Below, in pieces: positions 43,710-50,584 of a stretch of 50,584 nt of DNA. The translations under genes were made by a program, and so were the position numbers. How positions within the stretch are numbered: position 1 is the first letter of the stretch; each line of letters starts with the position of its first letter. The notes beneath the pieces were generated by a model. The model had not been told where the DNA came from, ran no database searches, and worked only from the letters and a program-made list of their open reading frames with translations. The stretch is from Rhodobacter sp. TJ_12 (GTDB taxonomy: Bacteria; Pseudomonadota; Alphaproteobacteria; Rhodobacterales; Rhodobacteraceae): the NCBI RefSeq assembly GCF_020023995.1, contig NZ_NRRD01000025.1, positions 1 to 50,584 on the forward strand, read 5' to 3'.

Positions 43710-44717
43710 TCAGATCGCGGCGAGCGCGTCCACCAGCTTCGCGGCCCCAAAACGGAACGGGTCGGTCGTGGGCAGGCCCATCTGGTCTTGCACCTGCGCG
43801 ACATAGGCTTGCGCCTCGGCCTCGGGCATATTCTGGGTATTGATCGCGATACCGACCACCTGACAGGCAGGGTTTGCCACCCGCGCAATTTGCAGCGCCA
43901 GATCGCGCAAGCTATCCAGCCCCGGCAAGCTGTAGCCCGGCAGGCCCCGCATATGGCTGCGCGTCGGTTCGTGGCACAAGATCAGCGCGTCGGGCTGGCC
44001 GCCGTGAATGAGCGCCATCGTGACCCCCGAATAGCTGACATGGAACAGGCTGCCCTGCCCCTCGATCAGGTCCCAGTGATCGGGGTCATTGTCCGGCGTC
44101 AGCCACTCGACCGAGCCGGCCATGAAATCGGCAATCACTGCATCCAGCGGCACCCCATCGCCAGTGATCAAAATCCCGGTCTGTCCGGTGGCACGGAAAT
44201 CGGCCTTCATTCCGCGCGCGCGCATCTCGCGCTCCATGCAAAGCGCGGTATACATCTTGCCGACCGAACAATCGGTGCCCACCGCCAAAACCCGCTTGCC
44301 GCTGCGCTTCACGCCCGTTGCAATCGGATAATCGACCTCGGGCACACGGACATCATGCAGCGACCGGCCGCAGGCTTCGGCCACCGCCACCAGATCCGGC
44401 TCGTCGCGCAGCAGGTTGTGCAGGCCGGACGCCAGATCGAACCCCTCTTCCAAGGCCGCGACCAGAACCTTTTTCCAAGCCGGCGAAATGATCCCGCCGC
44501 GGTTTGCCACGCCGATCACCAGCGTCTTACAGCCTGCCGCTTTGGCCTCGGCCAAAGTCATATCGGTCAGGCCCAGATCGGCCTTGCAGCCCTCCATCCG
44601 GAACTGGCCCAAAGCAAATTCGGGACGCCAATCCTTGATCCCCTGCGCCACTTTCGTGGCCAATTGGTCAGGCGCATCGCCAAGGAACAACAGATAAGGG
44701 GTCTCGATCAGCGACAT
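43710..44717 (-). CDS. dgcN: D-glutamate N-acetyltransferase DgcN (DUF1611)
   Basis: The 335-residue DUF1611 protein starts with IETPYLLFLGDAPDQLATK, has a nucleotide-binding-like VGTDCSVGKMYTAL and GQTGILITGDGVPLDA, and ends in a C-terminal AAKLVDAL. DgcN acetylates D-glutamate, and DgcA then inverts the product; together they allow D-Glu use. Start 44717 is the only conserved one: the frame runs on for 84 codons into the control region but with no conserved sequence. First gene of a leftward three-gene operon. Confidence 0.88.
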   Translation of the reverse strand: MSLIETPYLLFLGDAPDQLATKVAQGIKDWRPEFALGQFRMEGCKADLGLTDMTLAEAKAAGCKTLVIGVANRGGIISPAWKKVLVAALEEGFDLASGLHNLLRDEPDLVAVAEACGRSLHDVRVPEVDYPIATGVKRSGKRVLAVGTDCSVGKMYTALCMEREMRARGMKADFRATGQTGILITGDGVPLDAVIADFMAGSVEWLTPDNDPDHWDLIEGQGSLFHVSYSGVTMALIHGGQPDALILCHEPTRSHMRGLPGYSLPGLDSLRDLALQIARVANPACQVVGIAINTQNMPEAEAQAYVAQVQDQMGLPTTDPFRFGAAKLVDALAAI

Positions 44718-44992
44718 GGCTAGCTCCGCAAGGTTGTAGGTGGTGGTGCGCCAAAGATTGCCGGTTCGGCGCCAAATTTCCTTAGAAACTTGCGACAGTT
44801 TAGGGCGATTTGGGCATATTTCTTGCGCATTTGACAAGTTTGACCGAAGAAACGTGCAAGTTTTTACGCTGCTGCAAAATGCATCACTCTTCACGGCGAA
44901 AGATTCTGCACCTGCAAAATAACCTTGCATCTGGGCGCGCAACATTATACCGAAAACGCAACAGAACACGAAACATACTTGCCGAGGGAAAC
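44718..44992. promoter_or_regulatory. Shared control region of dgcN and malyl-CoA lyase with TGCAA repeats
   Basis: The 275-base divergent gap is AT-richer than its neighbours. It holds TGCAA at 44855, 44873 and 44913, of which the last two are in identical CTGCAAAAT copies exactly 40 bases apart. The third also forms an inverted repeat TGCAA-N7-TTGCA (44913-44929). TTGACA occurs at 44831-44836 without a good -10. Acyl-CoA-responsive ScfR-type regulators (for example PccR) bind TTTGCAAA-like repeats, so such a regulator may act here. Confidence 0.45.
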
Positions 44993-45949
44993 ATGAGCTT
45001 CCGCGTCCAGCCCGCCGCCCCTGCCCGCCCCAACCGTTGTCAATTGTTCGGCCCCGGCTCGCGCCCGGCGATCTTCGAGAAAATGGCGGCTTCGGCGGCG
45101 GATGTGATCAACCTCGACCTAGAGGATTCGGTTGCCCCCGACGACAAGGCGCAAGCGCGCCGCAATATCATTGAAGCCTCGCACAACGTCGACTGGAATA
45201 CCAAATATCTTTCGGTGCGGATCAACGGCCTTGATACCCCCTATTGGTATCGCGACGTGGTCGAACTGTTGGAAGAGGGCTCCGAACGGATCGACCAGAT
45301 CATGATCCCGAAAGTGGGCTGCGCGGCCGATGTCTATGCCGTGGATGCGCTGGTCACCGCGATCGAGGCCGCCAAAGGGCGCACGAAACGTATCAGCCTT
45401 GAGGTGATCATCGAATCGGCGGCGGGTATTGCCCATGTCGAAGAAATTGCCGCCTCGTCCCCCCGCCTGCAGGCGATGAGCCTTGGCGCGGCGGACTTTG
45501 CCGCCTCGATGGGGATGGCGACGACCGGCATCGGCGGCACGCAAGAAAACTACTATATGCTGCGCGAAGGCGTGAAGCATTGGGCCGACCCGTGGCACTG
45601 GGCGCAAGCGGCGATCGTCGCCGCCTGCCGCACGCATGGCATTTTGCCGGTCGACGGCCCGTTCGGTGATTTCTCGGATGATGAAGGCTTCCGCGCGCAG
45701 GCGCTGCGCTCGGCCACCTTGGGCATGGTTGGCAAATGGGCGATCCATCCCAAACAGGTGGCACTAGCCAATGAAGTCTTCACCCCGTCGGAAGACGCCG
45801 TGGCCGAAGCGCGCGAAATTCTGGCCGCGATGGAAAAGGCCAAAGCCGAAGGCGCAGGGGCAACCGTCTACAAGGGGCGCCTTGTCGATATTGCCTCCAT
45901 TCGGCAGGCAGAAGTTATTGTCAGACAGTCTGAAATGATTAAAGCTTAA
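44993..45949 (+). CDS. mcl1: L-malyl-CoA/beta-methylmalyl-CoA lyase
   Basis: The 318-residue CitE-like enzyme has INLDLEDSVAPDDK, the Mg-binding Glu in ISLEVIIESAAGI, the Asp in SLGAADFAASMG, and IHPKQVALANEVF. Length and the strong N-terminal SFRVQPAAPARPNRCQLFGPGS match the Mcl1 enzymes of Rhodobacter. It cleaves methylmalyl-CoA to glyoxylate plus propionyl-CoA in the ethylmalonyl-CoA pathway, and condenses glyoxylate with acetyl-CoA. Start 44993 follows GAGGGAAAC. meaB at 19750 supports the pathway. Likely monocistronic, ending at tandem hairpins. Confidence 0.94.
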   Translation: MSFRVQPAAPARPNRCQLFGPGSRPAIFEKMAASAADVINLDLEDSVAPDDKAQARRNIIEASHNVDWNTKYLSVRINGLDTPYWYRDVVELLEEGSERIDQIMIPKVGCAADVYAVDALVTAIEAAKGRTKRISLEVIIESAAGIAHVEEIAASSPRLQAMSLGAADFAASMGMATTGIGGTQENYYMLREGVKHWADPWHWAQAAIVAACRTHGILPVDGPFGDFSDDEGFRAQALRSATLGMVGKWAIHPKQVALANEVFTPSEDAVAEAREILAAMEKAKAEGAGATVYKGRLVDIASIRQAEVIVRQSEMIKA

Positions 45950-45961
45950 GCGCGATGTAAA

Positions 45962-45980
45962 CGATTCGTGACGCGAATCG
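45962..45980. other. Inverted repeat after malyl-CoA lyase
   Basis: A perfect 7-bp palindromic repeat CGATTCG-TGACG-CGAATCG. There is no T tract. It lies 12 bases past the stop. Confidence 0.5.
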
Positions 45981-46033
45981 GTTCAGATCCCGGAGCGGCA
46001 GGGAGGGGAGGCCCGGCTGCATGAGGGAACAGG

Positions 46034-46063
46034 AACGCCCCGGTCGGTCGGCCGGGGCGTTTC
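46034..46063 (+). terminator. Terminator between malyl-CoA lyase and accA
   Basis: A 10-bp stem AACGCCCCGG/CCGGGGCGTT with an 8-base loop, followed by a short TTC tail. Strong stem, weak T tract. Confidence 0.65.
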
Positions 46064-46120
46064 GGTTGACACCGATTGCCGCAGCCCTTGCCCCCAGCCT
46101 TGCGCTAACCTCGGCGTCAG

Positions 46121-46150
46121 TTGCAAATCCTCAAAAGCGCAGTCATATAA
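46121..46150 (+). promoter_or_regulatory. Predicted accA promoter
   Basis: TTGCAA (46121-46126), 18 bases, ATATAA (46145-46150). It would start transcription near 46157, about 20 bases before the ATG. Confidence 0.4.
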
Positions 46151-46176
46151 GCGCAGACTGCGTCACGGAGGGGCTG

Positions 46177-47139
46177 ATGACCACCTATCTCGAGTTCGAA
46201 AAACCGCTCGCCGAAATCGAAGGCAAGGCGGAGGAATTGCGCGCAATGGCGCGGGCGAACCCGGGGATGGACGTCGAAAAGGAAGCCGCCGCGCTGGACA
46301 AGAAGGCGGCGCAGATGCTGACCGACCTTTACAAAGACCTGACGCCTTGGCGCAAATGTCAGGTCGCGCGCCATCCCGACCGCCCGCATTGCCGTGACTA
46401 TATCGATGCGCTGTTCACCGAATACACGCCCTTGGCGGGCGACCGGAACTTTGCCGATGACCATGCGGTGATGGGCGGGCTTGCCCGGTTTGACGACCGC
46501 CCGGTGATGGTGATCGGCCATGAAAAGGGTCACGATACCGCTAGCCGCATCACCCATAACTTTGGCATGGCGCGGCCCGAGGGGTATCGCAAAGCGATCC
46601 GCTTGATGGATATGGCCGATCGGTTCAACCTGCCCGTCGTGACGTTGGTTGACACCCCCGGCGCCTATCCCGGTAAGGGCGCGGAAGAACGTGGTCAGGC
46701 CGAGGCGATTGCCCGCTCGACCGAGCAATGCCTGAAGCTGGGCGTGCCGCTGATTTCGGTGATCATCGGCGAGGGGGGGTCAGGTGGTGCGGTGGCCTTT
46801 GCCACGGCGAACCGGATCGCGATGCTGGAACATTCGGTCTATTCGGTGATTTCACCCGAAGGCTGCGCCTCGATCTTGTGGAAAGATGCCGAGAAAATGC
46901 GCGAAGCGGCAGAGGCGTTGCGGCTGACGGCGCAAGACCTCAAGAAGCTGGGCGTCATCGACCGGATCATCCCCGAGCCTAAAGGCGGCGCTCAGCGCGA
47001 CCGCGCCGGGACGATTGCCGCCGTCGGTGCCGAAATCGGCAAGATGCTGGACGAGCTTTCGGGCAAGAAACGCGCGGGCCTCATTTCGGACCGGCGCAAG
47101 AAGTTCATCGAAATGGGCTCCAAAGGGCTGGCGGCGTAA
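46177..47139 (+). CDS. accA: Acetyl-CoA carboxylase carboxyltransferase subunit alpha
   Basis: The 320-residue carboxyltransferase alpha subunit has [16 protein letters not shown], the IGHEKGHDT segment, [14 protein letters not shown] and [10 protein letters not shown] for CoA binding. With AccD it transfers a carboxyl group from biotin to acetyl-CoA, making malonyl-CoA for fatty acids. Start 46177 ([13 protein letters not shown]) follows GGAGGGG; the open frame upstream contains the terminator hairpin and is not coding. Single gene. Confidence 0.96.
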   Translation: MTTYLEFEKPLAEIEGKAEELRAMARANPGMDVEKEAAALDKKAAQMLTDLYKDLTPWRKCQVARHPDRPHCRDYIDALFTEYTPLAGDRNFADDHAVMGGLARFDDRPVMVIGHEKGHDTASRITHNFGMARPEGYRKAIRLMDMADRFNLPVVTLVDTPGAYPGKGAEERGQAEAIARSTEQCLKLGVPLISVIIGEGGSGGAVAFATANRIAMLEHSVYSVISPEGCASILWKDAEKMREAAEALRLTAQDLKKLGVIDRIIPEPKGGAQRDRAGTIAAVGAEIGKMLDELSGKKRAGLISDRRKKFIEMGSKGLAA

Positions 47140-47160
47140 GGCGCCGCCCTAAGCCCCCGA

Positions 47161-47892
47161 TTACGCGACCTTGAACCCCGCCTCGGCCATCAACCGGTCC
47201 GAGGCGGTTTCTATATCGGCCTCGATAAGCTTCATATACTCGCCAATCTCCAACCCCGGCGCGATCTCGGGCAGGAATTCCACCACGGCCACCCCTGGCT
47301 TGCGCAAGATGCCATGACGCGGCCAGAACACGCCAACATTGGTCGCGGCAGGCACACAGGCCAGCCCCAAATCGGTGTAAAGTGCGCCCGCGCCAATCTT
47401 GTAGGGCTTCTTAGCCCCTGCAGCGACACGCGTGCCTTGCGCAAAGATCACCAATTGCCCGCCCGCGAACCGGGCATTCTTGGCCTGCGCCAGCATTGCC
47501 TTGATCGCCGCGCCCCGCTTGCCGCGATCAACCGGGATGCAACCGATCAAATAGGCATACCAGCCCACGAACGGGGTCCAGACCAGCTCCTTTTTCATGA
47601 TGAACTTGCCCCGCGGAATAGCGGCATAGATCATCAAAATATCAAGGAAGCTTTGGTGCTTGGCGGCAATCAGCACATCACCTTTGGGCACCGCGCCCCG
47701 GATTTCGGTCTTCAGCCCGACGATCCAGCCCGCAGTCCAGCAGACCCATTTGCAATAGCCCCGGCAGACATGGATCGCACCGCGGCGCCCGCCCAGCAGC
47801 GCATAAGGCAGCCCAAAAATCGCGAAAACGGGCAGCATCAGATACATCTGCAAGATGAACAGGATGGAGCGCAGGTATTGAAGGACGATCAT
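47161..47892 (-). CDS. plsC: 1-acylglycerol-3-phosphate O-acyltransferase
   Basis: The 243-residue membrane enzyme has an N-terminal hydrophobic segment and the acyltransferase HX4D motif in KHQSFLD. The second box reads FAQGTR rather than the common FPEGTR; Gln at that place also occurs in related proteins, so activity is still expected. It makes phosphatidic acid from lysophosphatidic acid. The start ATG (47892) overlaps the ftsX stop by one base (TGATG), so the two are translationally coupled, an unusual link of lipid synthesis and cell division genes. Confidence 0.88.
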   Translation of the reverse strand: MIVLQYLRSILFILQMYLMLPVFAIFGLPYALLGGRRGAIHVCRGYCKWVCWTAGWIVGLKTEIRGAVPKGDVLIAAKHQSFLDILMIYAAIPRGKFIMKKELVWTPFVGWYAYLIGCIPVDRGKRGAAIKAMLAQAKNARFAGGQLVIFAQGTRVAAGAKKPYKIGAGALYTDLGLACVPAATNVGVFWPRHGILRKPGVAVVEFLPEIAPGLEIGEYMKLIEADIETASDRLMAEAGFKVA

Positions 47893-48782
47893 CAGCGAAT
47901 TCCCTTGAGCATGCGCAAAGCCGCGGCGCGTGTTGCGCCGTAGGCCACTACCGCAGCCAAGACCGGAAGCGCAAGCGGCCAAAGCCAGCCGGTGCCGGTG
48001 AAACCCAGCCCGGTTAAAAACCCCCCCGCCGCATCGGCGGCGGGCAAAAGCGCCACCGCCCCCATGCCAAATCCCGTGCCCAGAGCCGCGCCCATGAAAC
48101 CACGCTGGGTGAAACGGCGCACGAAAGCGCGCGCAATGAACGCATCCTGTGCGCCGACCAACCGCAAAGTGCGGATCACCTGCCCATTCGCCGCCAAGGC
48201 GGCCTGTGCGGCCAAGGTGATCATGCCCGCCATCGCCCCGCCGATCAGCACCAGCGACAACCAACCAAGCCAGCGCAGTTTTTCAGCCGCCGCAACCAAC
48301 GGGCGCCGCCAGCGGGTGTGGTCGTCAAAAACCGCGCCCGGAGCCTCGGCGGCCAGCCGCAGCCGCAGCCCCTCGGCATCGACGCCTTGTTCGGTTTCGA
48401 CCAGTTCGACCAATTGCGGCAGCGGCAGTGCCTCTACCGGCAAATCCGGGCCGAACCACGGATCAAGCAGATCGCGCATTTCGTCATCTTCCAGAGGGCG
48501 ATAGCTTTGCACCCCCGGTGTTGTCGCCAAAGCATCCAAAACCGCGCGGGTCTGCACCTCCATTTGCTCGGGCGGGGCCGAAATGCGGATCGTGGCTGAA
48601 CGCGCCAAAGCATCGGCCCAACGATCCGCGAGCCGCCCGGAGGCCAGCGACAAGGCCAGCGCGAACACGGCCAAAAACGCCATGGCCGCCGCCGTCAGAA
48701 CCGTCAGGTTGGCGGTAAACCCGGTGGGCGGCACCACCCGATCCGCGGCCGAGAGTTCACGAGAAAACGGATTGAGCCGCAT
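47892..48782 (-). CDS. ftsX: Cell division protein FtsX
   Basis: The 296-residue inner-membrane protein has an N-terminal helix (about 25-48), a periplasmic domain (about 50-165), and three further helices in the C-terminal half: the FtsX plan. With FtsE it governs peptidoglycan hydrolases at the septum through the periplasmic domain. Start 48782 is the ATG overlapping the ftsE stop (TGATG); a GTG three bases upstream is also possible. Sequence identity in FtsX is low, but the ftsE partner makes the call firm. Confidence 0.92.
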   Translation of the reverse strand: MRLNPFSRELSAADRVVPPTGFTANLTVLTAAAMAFLAVFALALSLASGRLADRWADALARSATIRISAPPEQMEVQTRAVLDALATTPGVQSYRPLEDDEMRDLLDPWFGPDLPVEALPLPQLVELVETEQGVDAEGLRLRLAAEAPGAVFDDHTRWRRPLVAAAEKLRWLGWLSLVLIGGAMAGMITLAAQAALAANGQVIRTLRLVGAQDAFIARAFVRRFTQRGFMGAALGTGFGMGAVALLPAADAAGGFLTGLGFTGTGWLWPLALPVLAAVVAYGATRAAALRMLKGIR

Positions 48783-49453
48783 CACAAATCCGCCCCAGCC
48801 AGTTGCAAGCGCCGGTTTGCGATCCGCAGCACCCGCGCAGAGACCTGTGCCTTGGCCTGCCGGATCAGGTTAAGATCATGCGTGGCGATCAGCACCGTTT
48901 TGCCCATCTTATTCAATTCGACCAGCAGGTTGAGCAGGCGCAACGACATCTCCCAATCCAGGTTTCCGGTCGGTTCATCGGCCAAGATCACCTCGGGCGA
49001 CATGATGATGGCACGGGCCAGGGCAGCGCGTTGCCGTTCCCCGCCCGAAAGCTGCGGCGGCAGCGCGTTCATTTGCGCCTTCAACCCGACCCAAGCCAGA
49101 AGCTGCACCAGTTCGCGCCCATCGATCGGCTTGCCCGCAACGGTCAGGGGCAGCGCCACATTTTCCGCCACAGACAGGTGATCGAGGAACTGGCAATCTT
49201 GGTGCACCACACCGATGCGCTGGCGCATCTGGGCAATGTCATCGCGCCCCATCGTGCGCACATCCTGCCCATAAAGGCCCAGAAAGCCCGCCGAGGGCAG
49301 CAATTCCGCATAGCACAGTTTTAAAAAGGTGGTCTTTCCCGCGCCCGAGGGCCCGGTCAGAAAGTGGAACGACCCCGGCACGAGCTTAAGCGACATCTCT
49401 GCCAACAACTCGGTTCCGCCGTACCCGACGGCGACATCTTGCAGCTCGATCAC
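48782..49453 (-). CDS. ftsE: Cell division ATP-binding protein FtsE
   Basis: The 223-residue ABC ATPase has Walker A GPSGAGKTT, signature LSGGERQR, Walker B VILADEPTGNLD and switch His in IATHDLNLI. It forms the FtsEX complex at the inner membrane. The start is GTG at 49453 (V/MIELQDVAVGYGG), preceded by GGAAGGGG; the frame upstream is open but not conserved. First gene of the leftward ftsE-ftsX-plsC operon, divergent from a zinc-ribbon protein gene. Confidence 0.95.
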   Translation of the reverse strand: MIELQDVAVGYGGTELLAEMSLKLVPGSFHFLTGPSGAGKTTFLKLCYAELLPSAGFLGLYGQDVRTMGRDDIAQMRQRIGVVHQDCQFLDHLSVAENVALPLTVAGKPIDGRELVQLLAWVGLKAQMNALPPQLSGGERQRAALARAIIMSPEVILADEPTGNLDWEMSLRLLNLLVELNKMGKTVLIATHDLNLIRQAKAQVSARVLRIANRRLQLAGADL

Positions 49454-49589
49454 TGCGGGCCCCTTCCTGTGGCTTTTGTTGCCCAATGCGCGCAAATATA
49501 AGCAAACGCTTGGAGTTTTTCATCCGGCTTGCTACAACATATATAAAGAAAATGCCAGAATGGCGAAGGCAGGGCGAGGCTGGGACCAG

Positions 49590-50584
49590 ATGCGGTTGAT
49601 CTGTCCGAGATGCGGGGCACAGTATGAGGTGGATGACTCTGTCATCCCCGAAGCAGGGCGCGATGTGCAATGCTCGGGCTGCGGCCAGACATGGTTTCAA
49701 CCCAGCGCACAGATGATCGCCGCCGAAGAGGCGCGCAGCGAGGCTGCGGGACCGGCCTCTGGCGGATTGGACGTCAGCGAAGACGGAGCCACAGCGGCGC
49801 CTGAACCTGCCCCGGAACCTGTTGCGCAAGACCCGGCGCCAGCAGAACCGGAAGCGGCCCCTGACACGCCAGAACCCGTGCCCGATCCCATCCCCGAGAC
49901 GCAGATTTTCGAAAGCGCGGCAACCCCGGAAGAGGCCGCAGACGCTGTGGATTGGAGCGACCCGATCCACGAGGTGGAGGATACCGAGCCCGAACCTGCC
50001 GAACTGGCCCCGGTGACCGCCGCGCTAACGCCGCGCCGCACCACACCGGAAACTGAACCGGCCCCCGGCCCGGCCGATGACGCGGACACCGACGAAGCCA
50101 TCGCCGAGCTGATGCAAGAGGCCGGCCCAGAACCGAAGCCAGAGCCGGACCTGCCGCCCGAACCGGTGGCGGAGCCAGAGCCCGCCCCCCCCGCGCCGGA
50201 ACATGCGGAAGAGACCCCCTCGCCCTATGACGATATGGGGTTTGAACCAACGGCGCGCGGAGACCGCACCGACATCGGCCCCGCGCCGCGCGTCGGCGTG
50301 GTGCCGCGCCGGGCTTTGGACGAGAACCTGCTGGCGATCTTGCGCGAGGAGGCCGAGCGCGAGGCCGCCGCGCGCCAGGCCGAGAGCGAGACGCTGGAAA
50401 CGCAAGAGGAAATGAACCTCTCGCCCCAGACGCAAACGCCGCCAGAAATGGCGCCAGAGCCCAAAACACCTGCGGCAGAGGCCACCCCCGAACCGCCGCC
50501 CGAGCAGCGAAAACCCACGCCGCGCCCCGAAGCGATTGCGGAAATGCCCAAGCCGCCCCGGCGGCCTGTCCCCCCCCCTCGCGC
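49590..50584 (+). CDS. Zinc-ribbon (MJ0042-type), Pro/Glu-rich protein, 3' end beyond window
   Basis: The open frame starts at ATG 49590 (MRLICPRCGAQYEVDDSVIP) and runs 331 codons to the window edge with no stop. The first ~40 residues form a zinc ribbon with CPRCG and CSGCG pairs. The rest is low-complexity, rich in Pro, Glu and Ala, with a short charged helix (LLAILREEAEREAAARQ). Such proteins usually end in a membrane helix and further domain, not visible here. An in-frame ATG at 49560 is possible, but MRLICP is the typical start. It is divergent from ftsE, a common arrangement in Rhodobacteraceae. The function is unknown. Confidence 0.8.
   Translation, partial: MRLICPRCGAQYEVDDSVIPEAGRDVQCSGCGQTWFQPSAQMIAAEEARSEAAGPASGGLDVSEDGATAAPEPAPEPVAQDPAPAEPEAAPDTPEPVPDPIPETQIFESAATPEEAADAVDWSDPIHEVEDTEPEPAELAPVTAALTPRRTTPETEPAPGPADDADTDEAIAELMQEAGPEPKPEPDLPPEPVAEPEPAPPAPEHAEETPSPYDDMGFEPTARGDRTDIGPAPRVGVVPRRALDENLLAILREEAEREAAARQAESETLETQEEMNLSPQTQTPPEMAPEPKTPAAEATPEPPPEQRKPTPRPEAIAEMPKPPRRPVPPPR

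Overview
The window is high-GC alphaproteobacterial DNA, most likely from a member of the Rhodobacteraceae (Rhodobacter/Roseobacter type). Pointers are the ethylmalonyl-CoA pathway genes (L-malyl-CoA lyase, MeaB), the ccmF-ccmH cytochrome c maturation pair, a CIRCE-controlled groESL, iron boxes of TGA-N9-TCA type, and a prophage protein resembling the spike base protein of the Rhodobacter gene transfer agent. The genus cannot be fixed from the sequence alone.

Bases 1-4633 are the distal late region of a prophage. They hold a beta-helix tail spike (cut by the left edge), a holin candidate, an endolysin, a 59-residue membrane peptide, a gene-transfer-agent-like spike base plus a lectin-like fibre, an unknown protein, and an overlapping inner/outer spanin pair. 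Bases 4641-6316 are a lower-GC, leftward three-gene accessory cassette (a TIGR04255 family protein and two unknown proteins, the last frameshifted) with its own promoter. A tRNA-Cys with its own promoter follows at 6878-6951, and ordinary chromosome starts there.

Bases 7002-14226 form a leftward seven-gene iron acquisition operon: periplasmic cupredoxin-like protein, FTR1 permease, IrpA-type imelysin, di-haem oxidoreductase, second imelysin-like protein, a membrane di-iron hydroxylase and a di-haem peroxidase. Beside it are bfd and bfr for iron storage. Palindromic iron-box-like sites lie over or beside the promoters of both units, so uptake and storage appear to be controlled together.

Bases 15298-30977 carry core genes: an entericidin-like lipoprotein, lepA, a CopZ-like metallochaperone, a low-molecular-weight tyrosine phosphatase, a sirtuin, rpmB, meaB, a DUF3108 protein, hrpB, a TPR-methyltransferase, argD-argF, ccmF-ccmH and an enoyl-CoA hydratase. 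A tRNA-Leu(UAA) follows, then an MsbA-like ABC exporter, an acyl-CoA synthetase, ettA, a K+ channel with a zinc-ribbon tail, a periplasmic protein built from a duplicated module, a family II pyrophosphatase and groES-groEL.

Bases 41811-49453 hold a leftward D-amino-acid/D-glutamate operon (dgcN-dgcA-D-amino acid transaminase), divergent from malyl-CoA lyase across a 275-base control region rich in TGCAA repeats. Then come accA and a leftward ftsE-ftsX-plsC run with overlapping genes. The window ends inside a zinc-ribbon, Pro/Glu-rich protein. The parts most worth a second look are the composite iron operon with its operators, the TIGR04255 cassette beside the tRNA, and the gene-transfer-agent-like spike module in the prophage.
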